Source: Fluviirhizobium alvei (lineage in GTDB: Bacteria > Pseudomonadota > Alphaproteobacteria > Rhizobiales > Rhizobiaceae). From it: 64,000 bases of DNA. The stretch lies in the NCBI RefSeq assembly GCF_030551875.1, contig NZ_JAUOZU010000005.1, positions 124,001 through 188,000 on the forward strand, in the 5' to 3' direction. The notes beneath the pieces are model-generated. The model searched no databases. It saw nothing but the letters and a program-made list of their open reading frames with translations, and was not told the origin of the DNA. Of this stretch, positions 16,256 to 25,799 are shown one piece after another (the stretch's first letter is position 1; the number at the start of each line of letters is the position of its first letter). Both the position numbers and the translations under genes were made by a program.

Positions 16256-17237
16256 GAAGATCGTTGAAGCCCATCTCGTCCAGCTCGCAGCTGTCATCGA
16301 AACCGGCGGTGTGACGGAAGCCGCAGCCATGCTCGGAATGACCCAGTCGGCCATTTCCCGCACGATTTCGATTCTCGAAAAACGCATCGGCGAGCCTTTG
16401 TTCGTCTCCGGCCGCCGCCCGATGCAGCCGACCCCGCTCGGAGAACAGCTCGGACAACAGGGCAAATCGATCCTCGCCTCTTCAAGAAAGGCAATGGAGA
16501 TCATCCGCAGCTTCAAATCCGGCTCATCCGGTCGGGTGCGGATTGGCGGGGTGCCCTTCTTCATGGATGCCGTCGTCTCGCCGATGATCGCGTCGTTCCA
16601 GCGCGACGAGCCGGGCATCATGGTCCATCAGTCCTACGGCAACTATCCCGATCTCGTCGCCGAACTGGATTCGGGCCAGATCGATCTCGCGGTGACGCCG
16701 ACAGGGGCGGTGGACCTGCGCGCCGATCTCCATTTCGAACCAATTCTGCCCGCCCGCAATGTTCTGGCCTGCAGCGCCGGCCATCCGCTGGTGCACAAAC
16801 GCACGCTCGCGACCGAGGATATCGTCAATTATCCCTGGGTCGCGCCCCTCCCCGGCTCGCCCCTGGTGCTCGACCTGCACAATATCCTCCTGACGCTCGG
16901 GCTTGAGGAACTCGGCCTTCGCTATGCCGGTGGATCACTCTTGAGCGTTGTGAACTATCTCGCCGGAACCGATGCACTGGCAGTGCTTCCGCATTCAGTT
17001 GCCTATGCCTTTCGCGGCGAAAACAAGATCACCATCGTTCCCGTCGACATTCCGCAGCCGGAACGGGTGCTGGGCATCATGACGCGCAAGAGGCCCTATT
17101 CGAATCCGGCCGGCCGCAAGTTCATCGGCCATCTGCGCCGGGAATTCGCCGAGCTTCGCCGCGCCGTGGAAAAACACGAGAAGACCATTCGTTGGATCCA
17201 GGGCCCGTTCATGGGCGAACGAAAGTCCGCGGAATAA
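16254..17237 (+). CDS. LysR-family transcriptional regulator
   Basis: 327 residues. The N-terminal winged helix-turn-helix is HLVQLAAVIETGGVTEAAAMLGMTQSAISRTI (about 5-38), followed by the linker helix EKRIGEPLF and the periplasmic-binding-like effector domain from about residue 95. It is clearly paralogous to the LysR protein encoded at 26737-27687, with the same opening and equivalent effector-domain segments. It stands between the VOC-esterase pair (divergent) and the end of the hydroxyquinol operon (convergent), so it probably senses an aromatic compound or ring-cleavage product. Confidence 0.92.
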   Translation: MKIVEAHLVQLAAVIETGGVTEAAAMLGMTQSAISRTISILEKRIGEPLFVSGRRPMQPTPLGEQLGQQGKSILASSRKAMEIIRSFKSGSSGRVRIGGVPFFMDAVVSPMIASFQRDEPGIMVHQSYGNYPDLVAELDSGQIDLAVTPTGAVDLRADLHFEPILPARNVLACSAGHPLVHKRTLATEDIVNYPWVAPLPGSPLVLDLHNILLTLGLEELGLRYAGGSLLSVVNYLAGTDALAVLPHSVAYAFRGENKITIVPVDIPQPERVLGIMTRKRPYSNPAGRKFIGHLRREFAELRRAVEKHEKTIRWIQGPFMGERKSAE

Positions 17238-17249
17238 CCGGAATGACAA

Positions 17250-17277
17250 AGGGAGGCCGCCGGTTGGCGCCCTCCCT
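17250..17277. terminator. Bidirectional hairpin between convergent genes
   Basis: AGGGAGG and CCTCCCT arms around a 14-base loop, in the 81-bp gap between the LysR gene and the dioxygenase gene. No long T run follows, so confidence as an intrinsic terminator is moderate. Confidence 0.4.
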
Positions 17278-17318
17278 GCATTCGCTGATCAAGTATCCAG
17301 CCGGTACGGCGAAGGCTC

Positions 17319-18206
17319 TCAGGATGCCTTTTGCCGCGCCAGCACGAAATCATGCGTGACGTCCCAGAATTCGCCTGCGAATTCGTAGGTCCGGGCGCGT
17401 TCCGGATCATGCACCTTGTTGAATTTGGCCAGCAGGCTTTCCTTCACCCCGAACACCGCATCCGAGTTGATATAGGGATCATCGGGATCGAAGATATGCG
17501 TCGTCAGCGTTTCGAAACCGTCGGCGCTGATGATGTAATGCAGGTGTGCCGGCCGATAAGGATGGCGTCCGAGATGGCCGAGCAATTGGCCGACGGGACC
17601 ATCGTCCGGGATCGGGTAGAATTTCGGCTTCACGGCCCGGAACCAGTAACGACCGTCGACCCCGGTACGAAACACGCCGCGCAGATTGAAATCAGGCTGG
17701 ATGCCCTTCTGCTGCACGTCGTAGAAACCCTCGTCATTGGCCTGCCAGACATCGATGACAGCATTGGCAATCGGCTTGCCTTCCGTATCGAGGATGCGGC
17801 CTTCGATGACCATGTCCTCGCCCTTGCTGTCGAGGCAGATGTTCGACCCCATCGGCAGTTCCGGCGCATTGGCCACATGAAACGGGCCAAGCACGGTGCT
17901 CTCGGAGGCTCCGGAAGGTTTGCGATTGTTGATCGCATCGACCAGCATCGAGACACCGAGCACATCCGACAAGAGGATGAATTCCTGCCGCCATTCATTG
18001 CACATCTGACCGGTCCTGGTCAGGAACATGATGGCTTCGAACCATTCGTCCTGTGTCGGTTCCAGTTCCTTCACCGCCTCATGCAGCTTGCGGGTGATAA
18101 CTTCCATCACCTGCTTCAGCCGCTCGCTCTTCGCACCGGCATTGCGTCCGGTGACGACCTCGACCGAGTTCTCCTCGGTAAAATAGCCTTTTTCATACGC
18201 TTCCAT
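17319..18206 (-). CDS. Intradiol ring-cleavage dioxygenase, hydroxyquinol 1,2-dioxygenase type (copy 1)
   Basis: 295 residues. A helical N-terminal linker domain (to about 115) precedes the beta-sandwich catalytic domain. The non-haem Fe(III) ligands are all visible: Tyr in EGFYDVQ, Tyr in PKFYPIP, and two His in RPAHLHYII. It would open hydroxyquinol to maleylacetate, which the reductase at 24738-25799 then uses. Last gene of the nine-gene operon, 7 bp after the monooxygenase. A second gene of the same family stands at the head of the operon (25796-26656). GAGGCGAG is the ribosome site. Confidence 0.9.
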   Translation of the reverse strand: MEAYEKGYFTEENSVEVVTGRNAGAKSERLKQVMEVITRKLHEAVKELEPTQDEWFEAIMFLTRTGQMCNEWRQEFILLSDVLGVSMLVDAINNRKPSGASESTVLGPFHVANAPELPMGSNICLDSKGEDMVIEGRILDTEGKPIANAVIDVWQANDEGFYDVQQKGIQPDFNLRGVFRTGVDGRYWFRAVKPKFYPIPDDGPVGQLLGHLGRHPYRPAHLHYIISADGFETLTTHIFDPDDPYINSDAVFGVKESLLAKFNKVHDPERARTYEFAGEFWDVTHDFVLARQKAS

Positions 18207-18213
18207 GCTCGCC

Positions 18214-19971
18214 TCACCGGTCCAGGATTGTTTTCAGGACGCGGCGCAGAGCCGCTTCCGGGTCAGCTGCCAGGGTTTCTGCGCGCCAGGCGACGTGATG
18301 GTCCGGTCGGACCAGAATGACACCTGAATCCCCCACCTCGCGGGCGCGGGCCCAATCGCCATAATGATCCTGCCATTTCTGGCGCGGACCGATCACATGG
18401 GTTTCGATCGGCAGGCCGAGTTCAGCCGAGAGTGTCTTCGCCGCATCGACCCATCCCTTGCCGCCGATGCCGGTCAGGATCGTGAGTTTGCCATGACCGC
18501 AAAGATCGAGCGTCGAGCGTTTCTGGTTGTTGTCGTTGAACAACCAGGCATGCGGCACACGCGCGCCGGGCCAGGTCGTCTGCTGGAAATGCAGTTCCGG
18601 ATCGAGATCATAGGCGGGCTCCGGTTGGCCATCAGCAGCAACAGCCGACGACCGGTATCGATGGTTCATCTCCACGCCATGAGCGTCGAATTCATAGACC
18701 TTTGCAGCGATCGCTTCACGCAGCGCGGCGCGCTGGTTCTCTGCCGCCGGCGTATCCTCACAGCGGCGATCCATGTTCTCCTGCATCTTCACCGGATCGA
18801 TCGAATCGAGCAGGCCGAGTGCGCCGAAGATCGGGCCGAATTCCTCGATCGACTTGTTGGCGCGGGTGACGATCTGCTTGGCAACCGGCGCGCGCTCTTC
18901 GCTGTAGCTTTCGAGAAGTCCCGGACCCGCCTGCCCCTTGACCACCATCGCAAGCTTCCAGGCGAGGTTGAAACCGTCCTGGATCGAGGTGTTCGAGCCG
19001 AGACCGTTCGATGGCGGATGGCGATGGATCGCATCCCCCATGCAGAAGACGCGGCCCTTTTGGGCTCGCGTGGCATAGCAATTGTTGACGGTCCAGGTCG
19101 AAACGGATGTGATTTCGATATCGATGTCCGGATCGCCGATCAGGTCGCGTGCGACGCCTTCCGCAAAGGCATTGTCGACATGGGCCACGCCTTCATTGAT
19201 ATCGTAGCCCCAGTTGATCAGCCATTCGTTCCACGGCCTGATCATGCGCACCAGCCCCATGCCGATGCCGCCGACATTCGAACCGGGCTGCAGCACCCAG
19301 TAAAGCACGGACGGACGGTGGGCGACATAACGCGTGAGGTCGGCTTTGAAGATGATGTTCATCGAGCCGGCCACGCCCATCTTGCCCTCGAATGGCAGGC
19401 CGATATGCTGAGCCACGAGCGAGTTGCCGCCATCGGCACCGACGAGGAACTTCGAGCGAACGGTGAATTCCTTGCCAGTCAGCCGGTCGCGACAGGTGGT
19501 CGTGACACCGTCGGCATCCTGCTCGTGGCTGACATATTCGGTCGACATGCGCGCCTGCGTTCCCCGCGAGCAGGCAGTCTTGAACAGCAGCGGCTCCATG
19601 AAGGTCTGCGGCAGGTCGTTCATTTCCGTCGGCGACGAGAGCAGATGCTCAGCCTTGGATTTCGGATGGGTTCCCCAGGTCTTGAGGCGACCGAGTTCCT
19701 CACCGGCGATGGCGGTGCAGAAAACGTTTTCGCCCATGATTTCCTGCGGGCTGCACTGCTGATAGGCTTCGGCTTCGACCTCATGTCCAAGATCGCGCAG
19801 CACTTCCATGGCGCGCTGGTTGGTAATGTGGGCGCGCGGCGTATTGGCGAGCCAGCGATAGCGGTTGATCGCCATGTTTTCGACGCCGTAGCTTGACAGC
19901 AGCGCGGCGGTTGCCGATCCCGCCGGACCGGTTCCGATAATCAATACGTCAGTTTCGATGTCAGCCATCAT
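18214..19971 (-). CDS. FAD-dependent aromatic monooxygenase (TfdB/PheA-like)
   Basis: 585 residues, the size of phenol and chlorophenol hydroxylases. FAD-binding GxGxxG in IIGTGPAGSATAALL (about 10-25), TPRAHITNQRAMEVLRDLG as in TfdB, the DG motif LVGADGGNSLV and the GD motif CMGDAIHRHPPSNGLG. The last about 150 residues form the thioredoxin-like tail of this class (ILVRPDHHVAWRA). It hydroxylates a phenolic ring using NAD(P)H and oxygen, here probably producing hydroxyquinol (for example from resorcinol). The ATG overlaps the stop of the permease gene by 4 bases. Confidence 0.9.
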   Translation of the reverse strand: MMADIETDVLIIGTGPAGSATAALLSSYGVENMAINRYRWLANTPRAHITNQRAMEVLRDLGHEVEAEAYQQCSPQEIMGENVFCTAIAGEELGRLKTWGTHPKSKAEHLLSSPTEMNDLPQTFMEPLLFKTACSRGTQARMSTEYVSHEQDADGVTTTCRDRLTGKEFTVRSKFLVGADGGNSLVAQHIGLPFEGKMGVAGSMNIIFKADLTRYVAHRPSVLYWVLQPGSNVGGIGMGLVRMIRPWNEWLINWGYDINEGVAHVDNAFAEGVARDLIGDPDIDIEITSVSTWTVNNCYATRAQKGRVFCMGDAIHRHPPSNGLGSNTSIQDGFNLAWKLAMVVKGQAGPGLLESYSEERAPVAKQIVTRANKSIEEFGPIFGALGLLDSIDPVKMQENMDRRCEDTPAAENQRAALREAIAAKVYEFDAHGVEMNHRYRSSAVAADGQPEPAYDLDPELHFQQTTWPGARVPHAWLFNDNNQKRSTLDLCGHGKLTILTGIGGKGWVDAAKTLSAELGLPIETHVIGPRQKWQDHYGDWARAREVGDSGVILVRPDHHVAWRAETLAADPEAALRRVLKTILDR

Positions 19972-21044
19972 GCACTCCCTCGGTCGTCATTGCGTTGGCC
20001 CGCCAGAATACGGCGGACAGGAAAGATCTGGATTGCGGTTTTGTCGGTGAAGAGGCCCCAGAGGCCACGCGGCGCAAACAGCATGACCGCGATCCCGATG
20101 AGGCCAAGGATAAGCAGATACCAGGAGCCATAATCAGCGAGCAGGTTCTGCAGCAGATAGAAGACGATGACGCCGACGATCGGCCCCTCGAGCGTACCGA
20201 TGCCGCCGATCACCACGATGAAGATCACATAGGCGGTCCAGTCGGGGACGGAGAAGGCGGCATCCGGCGAGATGCGGGCCTTCTGGACATAGATGATCGC
20301 ACCGGCCAGCCCGGTCACGAACGCCACGACCAGATAGACGAAGGACTTCGTCCAGAGGGGATCGACGCCGACGGAGCGCGCCGCTTCGCGGTTGTCACGC
20401 ACGGCGGCAAGTCCGAGCCCCTGCTTGGAGCGCAGAAGCTTGTAGATCAGGCCGATCGTCGCCACCGTCAGCAGGAGTGCCAGCCAGTAGCAGACGATGT
20501 CGGTTGCCTGCGGCCCCCTGACGCCGAGCAGGTCGGCCACGAAACGGACACCGAACATGTCGCGCGTCGCCCCCGAGGGCAGCGAGGTTCCGGTGCCGCC
20601 GCCAAGCGCCTTCCACTGCGCGAGCAACAGCCGCACGACCTCGGCGATCACCCAGGTTCCGATCGCGAAATAGGCACCATGCAGGCGAAAGACGAAGAAG
20701 GCCGTCGGCACCGACAGAAGAAGAGCGGCAAGACCGCCCAGAACGATCGCGGCAAGCGGATCAAGCCCCATCAGGCTGACGCCGGCAAACATCGCATAGG
20801 CTCCGAACCCGACAAAGGCTTGCTGACCGACCGAAACAAGCCCGGCATAGCCGGCAAGCAGGTTCCAGCACTGGGCGAGCACCAGCATGGTCAGAATGAA
20901 GAACAGATCCTGGATGACGGCCCGTGGTGCAAACAGCGGCGCCAAGGCAGCCAGAAGCACGATCGCAAGAGTGAGAATCAGCAAGACCTGCGAGCCGCGG
21001 GTACGGGTCGAAACGGTCCAGGGTGAAGAGGTGCGTTCGATCAT
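19968..21044 (-). CDS. livM: Branched-chain-type ABC permease (LivM family)
   Basis: 358 residues from the ATG at 21044; the longer open frame upstream is non-homologous. Several membrane helices and the conserved LLAGYAGLVSVGQQAFVGFGAY (first half) and AFVTGLAGAIIYVQKARISP segments of LivM proteins. It forms the channel with LivH. In this operon of aromatic enzymes the transporter probably imports an aromatic acid or phenolic rather than an amino acid; that substrate is an inference from context. It begins 1 base after the livH stop. Confidence 0.9.
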   Translation of the reverse strand: MIERTSSPWTVSTRTRGSQVLLILTLAIVLLAALAPLFAPRAVIQDLFFILTMLVLAQCWNLLAGYAGLVSVGQQAFVGFGAYAMFAGVSLMGLDPLAAIVLGGLAALLLSVPTAFFVFRLHGAYFAIGTWVIAEVVRLLLAQWKALGGGTGTSLPSGATRDMFGVRFVADLLGVRGPQATDIVCYWLALLLTVATIGLIYKLLRSKQGLGLAAVRDNREAARSVGVDPLWTKSFVYLVVAFVTGLAGAIIYVQKARISPDAAFSVPDWTAYVIFIVVIGGIGTLEGPIVGVIVFYLLQNLLADYGSWYLLILGLIGIAVMLFAPRGLWGLFTDKTAIQIFPVRRILAGQRNDDRGSA

Positions 21045-21045
21045 G

Positions 21046-21909
21046 TCAGTCCACCGCTCTTGGGAAGAGGCCGCGCGGGGCAAACAGCAGCACGACGAGG
21101 AAGGCAATGTGGCCGGCAAGGATCTGCCATTCCGGGTTGATCGCCGCACCCAGCGTCTGCGCCACGCCGATGATGATGCCGCCGGCAAGCGTGCCCCAGA
21201 AGGAGCCAAGTCCGCCGATGATCACCGCTTCGAAAGCATAGATCAGCCGTGCCGGCCCTTGTGTTGGGTCGAAATTGGCGCGCGTGCCGAGGTAAAGGGC
21301 TGCGATCGTCACCACCATCATGGCAATGCCGGTTGCCGTTGCGAAAAGACGTTCGGCGCGAATGCCCATCAAGCCGGCCGTCGCCCTGTCATCGGAGGTG
21401 GCGCGAAATGCCCGTCCGAGCGAGGTGCGGTAGAAGACGAGGTTGAGCGCCACGATGACAGCGATCGCCGACAGGAAGGTCAGAAGCGGCATGGTGCCGA
21501 TGTTCAACGGCCCGACCTGCAGGGAGGCCGTCTCGAGCGCCCCTGCCGAAATGCGCCGGCTATCGGCTGAAAAACCCTCAAGCAGGCCGTTCTGGATCAC
21601 GACCGACAGACCGAACGTTACGAGCAGCGGCGGCAGGATATCATTTCCGAGCGTGCGGTTGAGAACCAGATATTGCAGTGCCCAGCCGAGCGCGAACATC
21701 ACCGGCAGTGCCACCAGAGCCGCAAGGAAGGGATTGAGCCCGAGCGCGCTCACCAGCAGCAGCACGAGAAAGGCCGCAAGCACAATCAGATCGCCATGCG
21801 CGAGGTTGACGAGCCGCATGATGCCGAAAACGAGACTGAGACCGGCTGCGAACAGCGCGTAGAGACCACCAAGCAAAACACCCTGAAGAATCGTATCGAG
21901 CCAGTTCAT
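21046..21909 (-). CDS. livH: Branched-chain-type ABC permease (LivH family)
   Basis: 287 residues from the ATG at 21909, overlapping livF by 4 bases. It opens with the LivH signature WLDTILQGVLLGGLYALFAA and GLSLVFGIMRLVNLAHGD; later VIIGGLGSFWGTLAGGIIIG marks the conserved cytoplasmic coupling region. Polytopic inner-membrane protein, partner of LivM. Confidence 0.9.
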   Translation of the reverse strand: MNWLDTILQGVLLGGLYALFAAGLSLVFGIMRLVNLAHGDLIVLAAFLVLLLVSALGLNPFLAALVALPVMFALGWALQYLVLNRTLGNDILPPLLVTFGLSVVIQNGLLEGFSADSRRISAGALETASLQVGPLNIGTMPLLTFLSAIAVIVALNLVFYRTSLGRAFRATSDDRATAGLMGIRAERLFATATGIAMMVVTIAALYLGTRANFDPTQGPARLIYAFEAVIIGGLGSFWGTLAGGIIIGVAQTLGAAINPEWQILAGHIAFLVVLLFAPRGLFPRAVD

Positions 21910-22616
21910 TTCGCATGCACTCCAAAATAGGCCGCATGAATATCGTCCCGGCTCAGCGATGCGGGTGTTCCCGTCAGCGTCACCCGACCCTCCATCATGC
22001 AATAGACGCGGTCGGCAACCTTCAGGGCCTGGCCGATATCCTGCTCGATAATGACGATCGAAGCGCCGGTTGCGCGTATTTTCGGAAAGGCCGCATAGAT
22101 GTCCTTGATGATGACGGGTGCCAGCCCGAGGCTCACCTCGTCGCAGAGCAACACGCGCGGATTGGACATCAGAGCACGCCCCACCGCCACCATCTGCTGT
22201 TGGCCACCCGATAGCGCCGTGCCGGGGGAGTTGCGCCGCTCCTTGAGCACGGGAAAGAGATCATAGATCGCGTCCAGCCCCCAGAGACCGCCGCCACTGC
22301 GGCCGTAGCGACCGATCAGCAGGTTCTCCTCGACGGAGAGCGACGGAAAAAGCCTGCGCCCTTCCGGCACCATGGCAATGCCCTGGCAGACCACATCGGG
22401 CGCGGGCAAGGCACCGATCTTTTTGCCTTCATAGAGGATCTGTTCGGGCGCATTGCGGATCAGGCCGGATATGGAGCGCAACAACGTGGATTTGCCCGCA
22501 CCATTCGCCCCGATCACGGCCACGGTTTCGCCCTCGTCGACATGCATGTCGACACCGAACAGGGCCTGGAAATCGCCGTAGAAGGCCGTCAGTCCATGTG
22601 TTTCAATGAGTGCCAT
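21906..22616 (-). CDS. livF: Branched-chain-type ABC ATPase (LivF family)
   Basis: 236 residues with Walker A GANGAGKST, Q-loop region, signature LSGGQQQMVAVGRAL, Walker B LLCDEVSLGLAP and H-loop IIEQD, all in the short form typical of LivF. One base of overlap with the livG stop, so tightly coupled. Forms the ATPase heterodimer with LivG. Confidence 0.9.
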   Translation of the reverse strand: MALIETHGLTAFYGDFQALFGVDMHVDEGETVAVIGANGAGKSTLLRSISGLIRNAPEQILYEGKKIGALPAPDVVCQGIAMVPEGRRLFPSLSVEENLLIGRYGRSGGGLWGLDAIYDLFPVLKERRNSPGTALSGGQQQMVAVGRALMSNPRVLLCDEVSLGLAPVIIKDIYAAFPKIRATGASIVIIEQDIGQALKVADRVYCMMEGRVTLTGTPASLSRDDIHAAYFGVHAK

Positions 22617-23335
22617 CAGACATCGATCCCGAGATAGATTTCGCGCACCTCTTTGGAGGCCATGATGGTCTGGGGATCACCCACACCGATCACACGACCG
22701 AAATTGAGCACCACCAGACGGCTGACCACCGAGGTAAGCGCGTGCAAGACATGCTCGATCCAGATGACCGAGACACCCCGCCGATGGACCGCGCGGATCG
22801 TTTCCACCAGTTGATGACATTCCCCCTCCGTCAGCCCACCGGCAATCTCGTCGAGCAGCAGCACTTTCGGATCGGTCGCAAGTGCACGGGCCAGTTCAAG
22901 CCGCTTGCGCTGCAGGAGCCCCAGCGTTCCCGCTGGCTGGTTGGCGCGGTCGATCAGCCCGGTTTCGACCAGGATATCGGCGCAGCGATCCCCAACATCC
23001 CGCTCCGCCTTGCGCGAGCCGAAGGAGGCGCCGACCAGCAGGTTTTCGAAGACGGTTAGCTTCTCGAATGGCTGGGGAATCTGGAAAGTGCGGCCGACAC
23101 CGGCAAGACAGCGCGCCATCGGCGGTTGCCGGGTCACATCGTCGCCGGCGAAGGTGATGGTGCCCGCATCGACCCGAATATTGCCGGTGATCAGGTTGAA
23201 AAGGGTCGACTTGCCGGCACCGTTGGGCCCGATCACACCGAGCGCCTCGCCATCGTCGAGTGAAAACGAAATCGCATCGGCCACCTTGAGCGCACCGAAG
23301 CTTTTCGAGACATTTTCCAGGGCGAGTATCGGCAT
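22616..23335 (-). CDS. livG: Branched-chain-type ABC ATPase (LivG family)
   Basis: 239 residues. Walker A GPNGAGKST, then the LivG-specific GRTFQIPQPFEKLTVFENLLVGA, a signature region altered to LGLLQRKRLELARAL (Leu-Leu-Gln instead of Ser-Gly-Gly), and Walker B LLLDEIAGGLTE. The substituted signature occurs in this family and is not a sign of decay. Located 101 bp after the binding-protein gene. Confidence 0.9.
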   Translation of the reverse strand: MPILALENVSKSFGALKVADAISFSLDDGEALGVIGPNGAGKSTLFNLITGNIRVDAGTITFAGDDVTRQPPMARCLAGVGRTFQIPQPFEKLTVFENLLVGASFGSRKAERDVGDRCADILVETGLIDRANQPAGTLGLLQRKRLELARALATDPKVLLLDEIAGGLTEGECHQLVETIRAVHRRGVSVIWIEHVLHALTSVVSRLVVLNFGRVIGVGDPQTIMASKEVREIYLGIDV

Positions 23336-23436
23336 CGGTTTCTCTGCATCCGCGTGTGTCGCATCAGACCCTGGCCGAGCCGGGCTCCATAACGGAACCG
23401 GCTCGGCCAGATGTCGCGCTCAGGCAGGGCCTGTCG

Positions 23437-24714
23437 TCAGGCGATGGCTTCCATCTTGCCGCCCGTCGGAATGGCCGGGGCGGTCTGGTTGTCGACAATG
23501 ACGAGGTCGTAGCCACCGCCGTCCTTGAGCCGCCATTGGCCGCCGACCAGCGGGGTCTTGGCAATATTCTTGGCGGCAAAGGGCGGAAGGTTCGCGCCAT
23601 CCCAGGCAACCGGACCGACGATCGTGTCGAGTTTCGAGGCGGCGATTGCCGCGATCACGGCCTGGCTGTCGGTCGGATCAGCCCGCTTCATCACATCGAC
23701 GGCGAGTTCGAACAGCGCATGCACGAAGCCGATCGGTTGCGTCCACGGCCTGCCGGTAGCAGCCGTGAAACCGTCGGCGAGTTCCTTGGCGCTCTGGCCG
23801 GTCAGTGACGACTTGAACGGATGGCTCGCAGACCACCAGACTTCGCAGGAGAGATTGTGCCCGTTCTTGCCAAGTGCCTCGACCGCCTGCGGAAACAGGA
23901 TCGCCTTGCCGATCGACGCCACTTTCGGCTTGAAACCCTGCTGTTGGGCCTGGTTCCAGAAAGTCGTGAAGTCCGGCGGGATCATCACCCCGGTGATGAC
24001 CTCGCTGCCAGCGGATTTGAAGGCATTGATCTGGGCCGAGAAATCGTCGGTCAGGTTCTGGTAGCGACCGGGATCGACGAGCGAATAGCCCAGTTTGTCG
24101 AGCACCGGCGGGAAGCCGACCGCCTTGTCGCCCCAGGCATTGCCATCACCGTCGTTCGGAAACAGCCCGCCAACCTTCTTGTTGGTCTCAACCTGGCCCC
24201 ACATGTTGGTATAGACGGCAATCACATCTTCCAGACCCCAGAAGAAGTGGAAGACGCTGTTGAACGGTTTCCACGACGAAGGATCGCCGGGATTGGCCTG
24301 CTGGCCGATGAACCAGGGCTGCCAGGGGGCGGCCGTGGAAATGCAGGGCACTTCCTCGGCTTCGCAAGTCGTCGCGACCGGGTTGGTCGTTTCCGGCGTC
24401 GAGGCAACCAGCACGAGATTGACCTCGTCATCGACGATCAGTTCCTTGGCGACTTCCGCCGCCCGGTTCGGGTTGGACTGGCTGTCCTTGACGATGACCT
24501 CGAAATTGAGCCCGGCAGCCTTGGTGGCAGCCATGAAGCCGTCGATGATGAATTTGTCGGCTTCCGCAAAGGCGGCAAGCGGCCCCGTCTGCGGACTGAC
24601 ATAACCGAGCTTGATCGGCGCATTGGCGGCAAGCGCCGGTAGCGCAAAGCCCGAGGTCGCTGCCAGTGCTCCCGTGGCAGCGGTGGATTTGATGAAGTCG
24701 CGTCTCGTGAACAT
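23437..24714 (-). CDS. Liv-type ABC substrate-binding protein with Tat-like signal
   Basis: 425 residues from the ATG at 24714 (GGGAGGAG ribosome site). The N-terminus TRRDFIKSTAATGALAATSG resembles a twin-arginine signal, cut near ALAA, which is common for aromatic-compound binding proteins of this class. The mature part is a Peripla_BP_6 fold: IKLGYVSPQTGPLAAFAEAD, VILVDD-like NLVLVASTPETTNPVA, and later PWTQPIGFVHALFELAVDVM. It binds the solute handed to LivHMFG. Liv-type receptors for benzoates and phenolics exist, in line with the operon content. Confidence 0.9.
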   Translation of the reverse strand: MFTRRDFIKSTAATGALAATSGFALPALAANAPIKLGYVSPQTGPLAAFAEADKFIIDGFMAATKAAGLNFEVIVKDSQSNPNRAAEVAKELIVDDEVNLVLVASTPETTNPVATTCEAEEVPCISTAAPWQPWFIGQQANPGDPSSWKPFNSVFHFFWGLEDVIAVYTNMWGQVETNKKVGGLFPNDGDGNAWGDKAVGFPPVLDKLGYSLVDPGRYQNLTDDFSAQINAFKSAGSEVITGVMIPPDFTTFWNQAQQQGFKPKVASIGKAILFPQAVEALGKNGHNLSCEVWWSASHPFKSSLTGQSAKELADGFTAATGRPWTQPIGFVHALFELAVDVMKRADPTDSQAVIAAIAASKLDTIVGPVAWDGANLPPFAAKNIAKTPLVGGQWRLKDGGGYDLVIVDNQTAPAIPTGGKMEAIA

Positions 24715-24737
24715 ATGCTTTCTCCTCCCAAAGAAAT

Positions 24738-25799
24738 TCAATATGGCGGCCGTGCTCCGCTCCAGGCATCCTGCAGAAGCGACCGGATCGAAGCACGATC
24801 GATCGGTCGCGGGTTGGCATAGGGGTTTTTCGTCGCGATCTCGGCCGCACGGTCGAGATCGGCTTCGGTGAGACCGAAATCCTTGAGCGCCATCGGCGAA
24901 CCCACCGCTTGCGCGAAATCGTACAGACCCTGGCCGGGCGTGCCGCCGAAAATAGCGGAAATCGGCGCCATCAGCTCCGGCACCACGGATGCGTTGAAGC
25001 CGATTGTATGGGGCAGCATGACGGCATGGGTCTCGGCATGCGGCGTATCGAAGCTGCCGCCAAGCGTGTGGCAGATCTTGTGATGCAGCGACATGGTGAT
25101 CTGGCCGAGAACGGTGCCGCAGAGCCAGGCGCCATAAAGCGCCTTACTGCGCGCCTCGCCATCGCGCGGACTGGCAATGATGGTCGGCAACGCCTCCTTG
25201 AGCGCGCGCATGCCTTCGATCGCCATCAGGGTGGCAATCGGGTTGCGATCCGGCGCATAGAGCCCTTCGGCGGCATGGGCGATCGCGTTGAGCCCACTGG
25301 TCACGCTCATGGTGACCGGCAGGCCAAGCGTCAGTTCCGGATCGTAGATGACGACTTCCGGCGTGATCTTCGGACTGCGGATCGTCGTCTTGATGCCGTC
25401 TTCGGTCTGGCCGAGAATAGGTGTGACTTCAGACCCCGCATAGGTGGTCGGGATGACGATCTGCTGAATATCCGTCCGCCAGGCCATGGCCTTGCCCAGT
25501 CCGGTGGTGGAGCCTCCACCCAGGGAAACAACGCAATCGGCGCCGAGTGCTGCGGCATGGGCGACCGCCCGTTCCGTGACCTCGACCGGCGTATGCATGG
25601 TCGCCTCGGTGAATGTGCCGACCGCAAGCGGTCCGAGCCTTTTTGCCAGTCGCTCCGCATCGGCGGCCTGATGTGGCGTCGACAGAACAAGGGCGCGTCG
25701 GCACTGCAAGTCCTCGACGGCCTTGCCGACCTCGGCGCTTGCACCATTGCCGAAGAGGATGCGGGCGGACGAACCCTGATAGGAAAAGGCCAAAGTCAT
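24738..25799 (-). CDS. Maleylacetate reductase (iron-containing alcohol dehydrogenase family)
   Basis: 353 residues. N-terminal NAD(P)-binding half with VVSLGGGSTTGLGKAMAW (about 85-102) and VIPTTYAGSEVT; C-terminal metal half with SLHHKICHTLGGSFDTPHAE and HAVMLPHTIGFN. The metal-ligand His are present. It reduces maleylacetate to 3-oxoadipate, the step after hydroxyquinol cleavage. Its start overlaps the stop of the first dioxygenase gene by 4 bases (ATGA), directly linking ring opening to reduction. Confidence 0.9.
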   Translation of the reverse strand: MTLAFSYQGSSARILFGNGASAEVGKAVEDLQCRRALVLSTPHQAADAERLAKRLGPLAVGTFTEATMHTPVEVTERAVAHAAALGADCVVSLGGGSTTGLGKAMAWRTDIQQIVIPTTYAGSEVTPILGQTEDGIKTTIRSPKITPEVVIYDPELTLGLPVTMSVTSGLNAIAHAAEGLYAPDRNPIATLMAIEGMRALKEALPTIIASPRDGEARSKALYGAWLCGTVLGQITMSLHHKICHTLGGSFDTPHAETHAVMLPHTIGFNASVVPELMAPISAIFGGTPGQGLYDFAQAVGSPMALKDFGLTEADLDRAAEIATKNPYANPRPIDRASIRSLLQDAWSGARPPY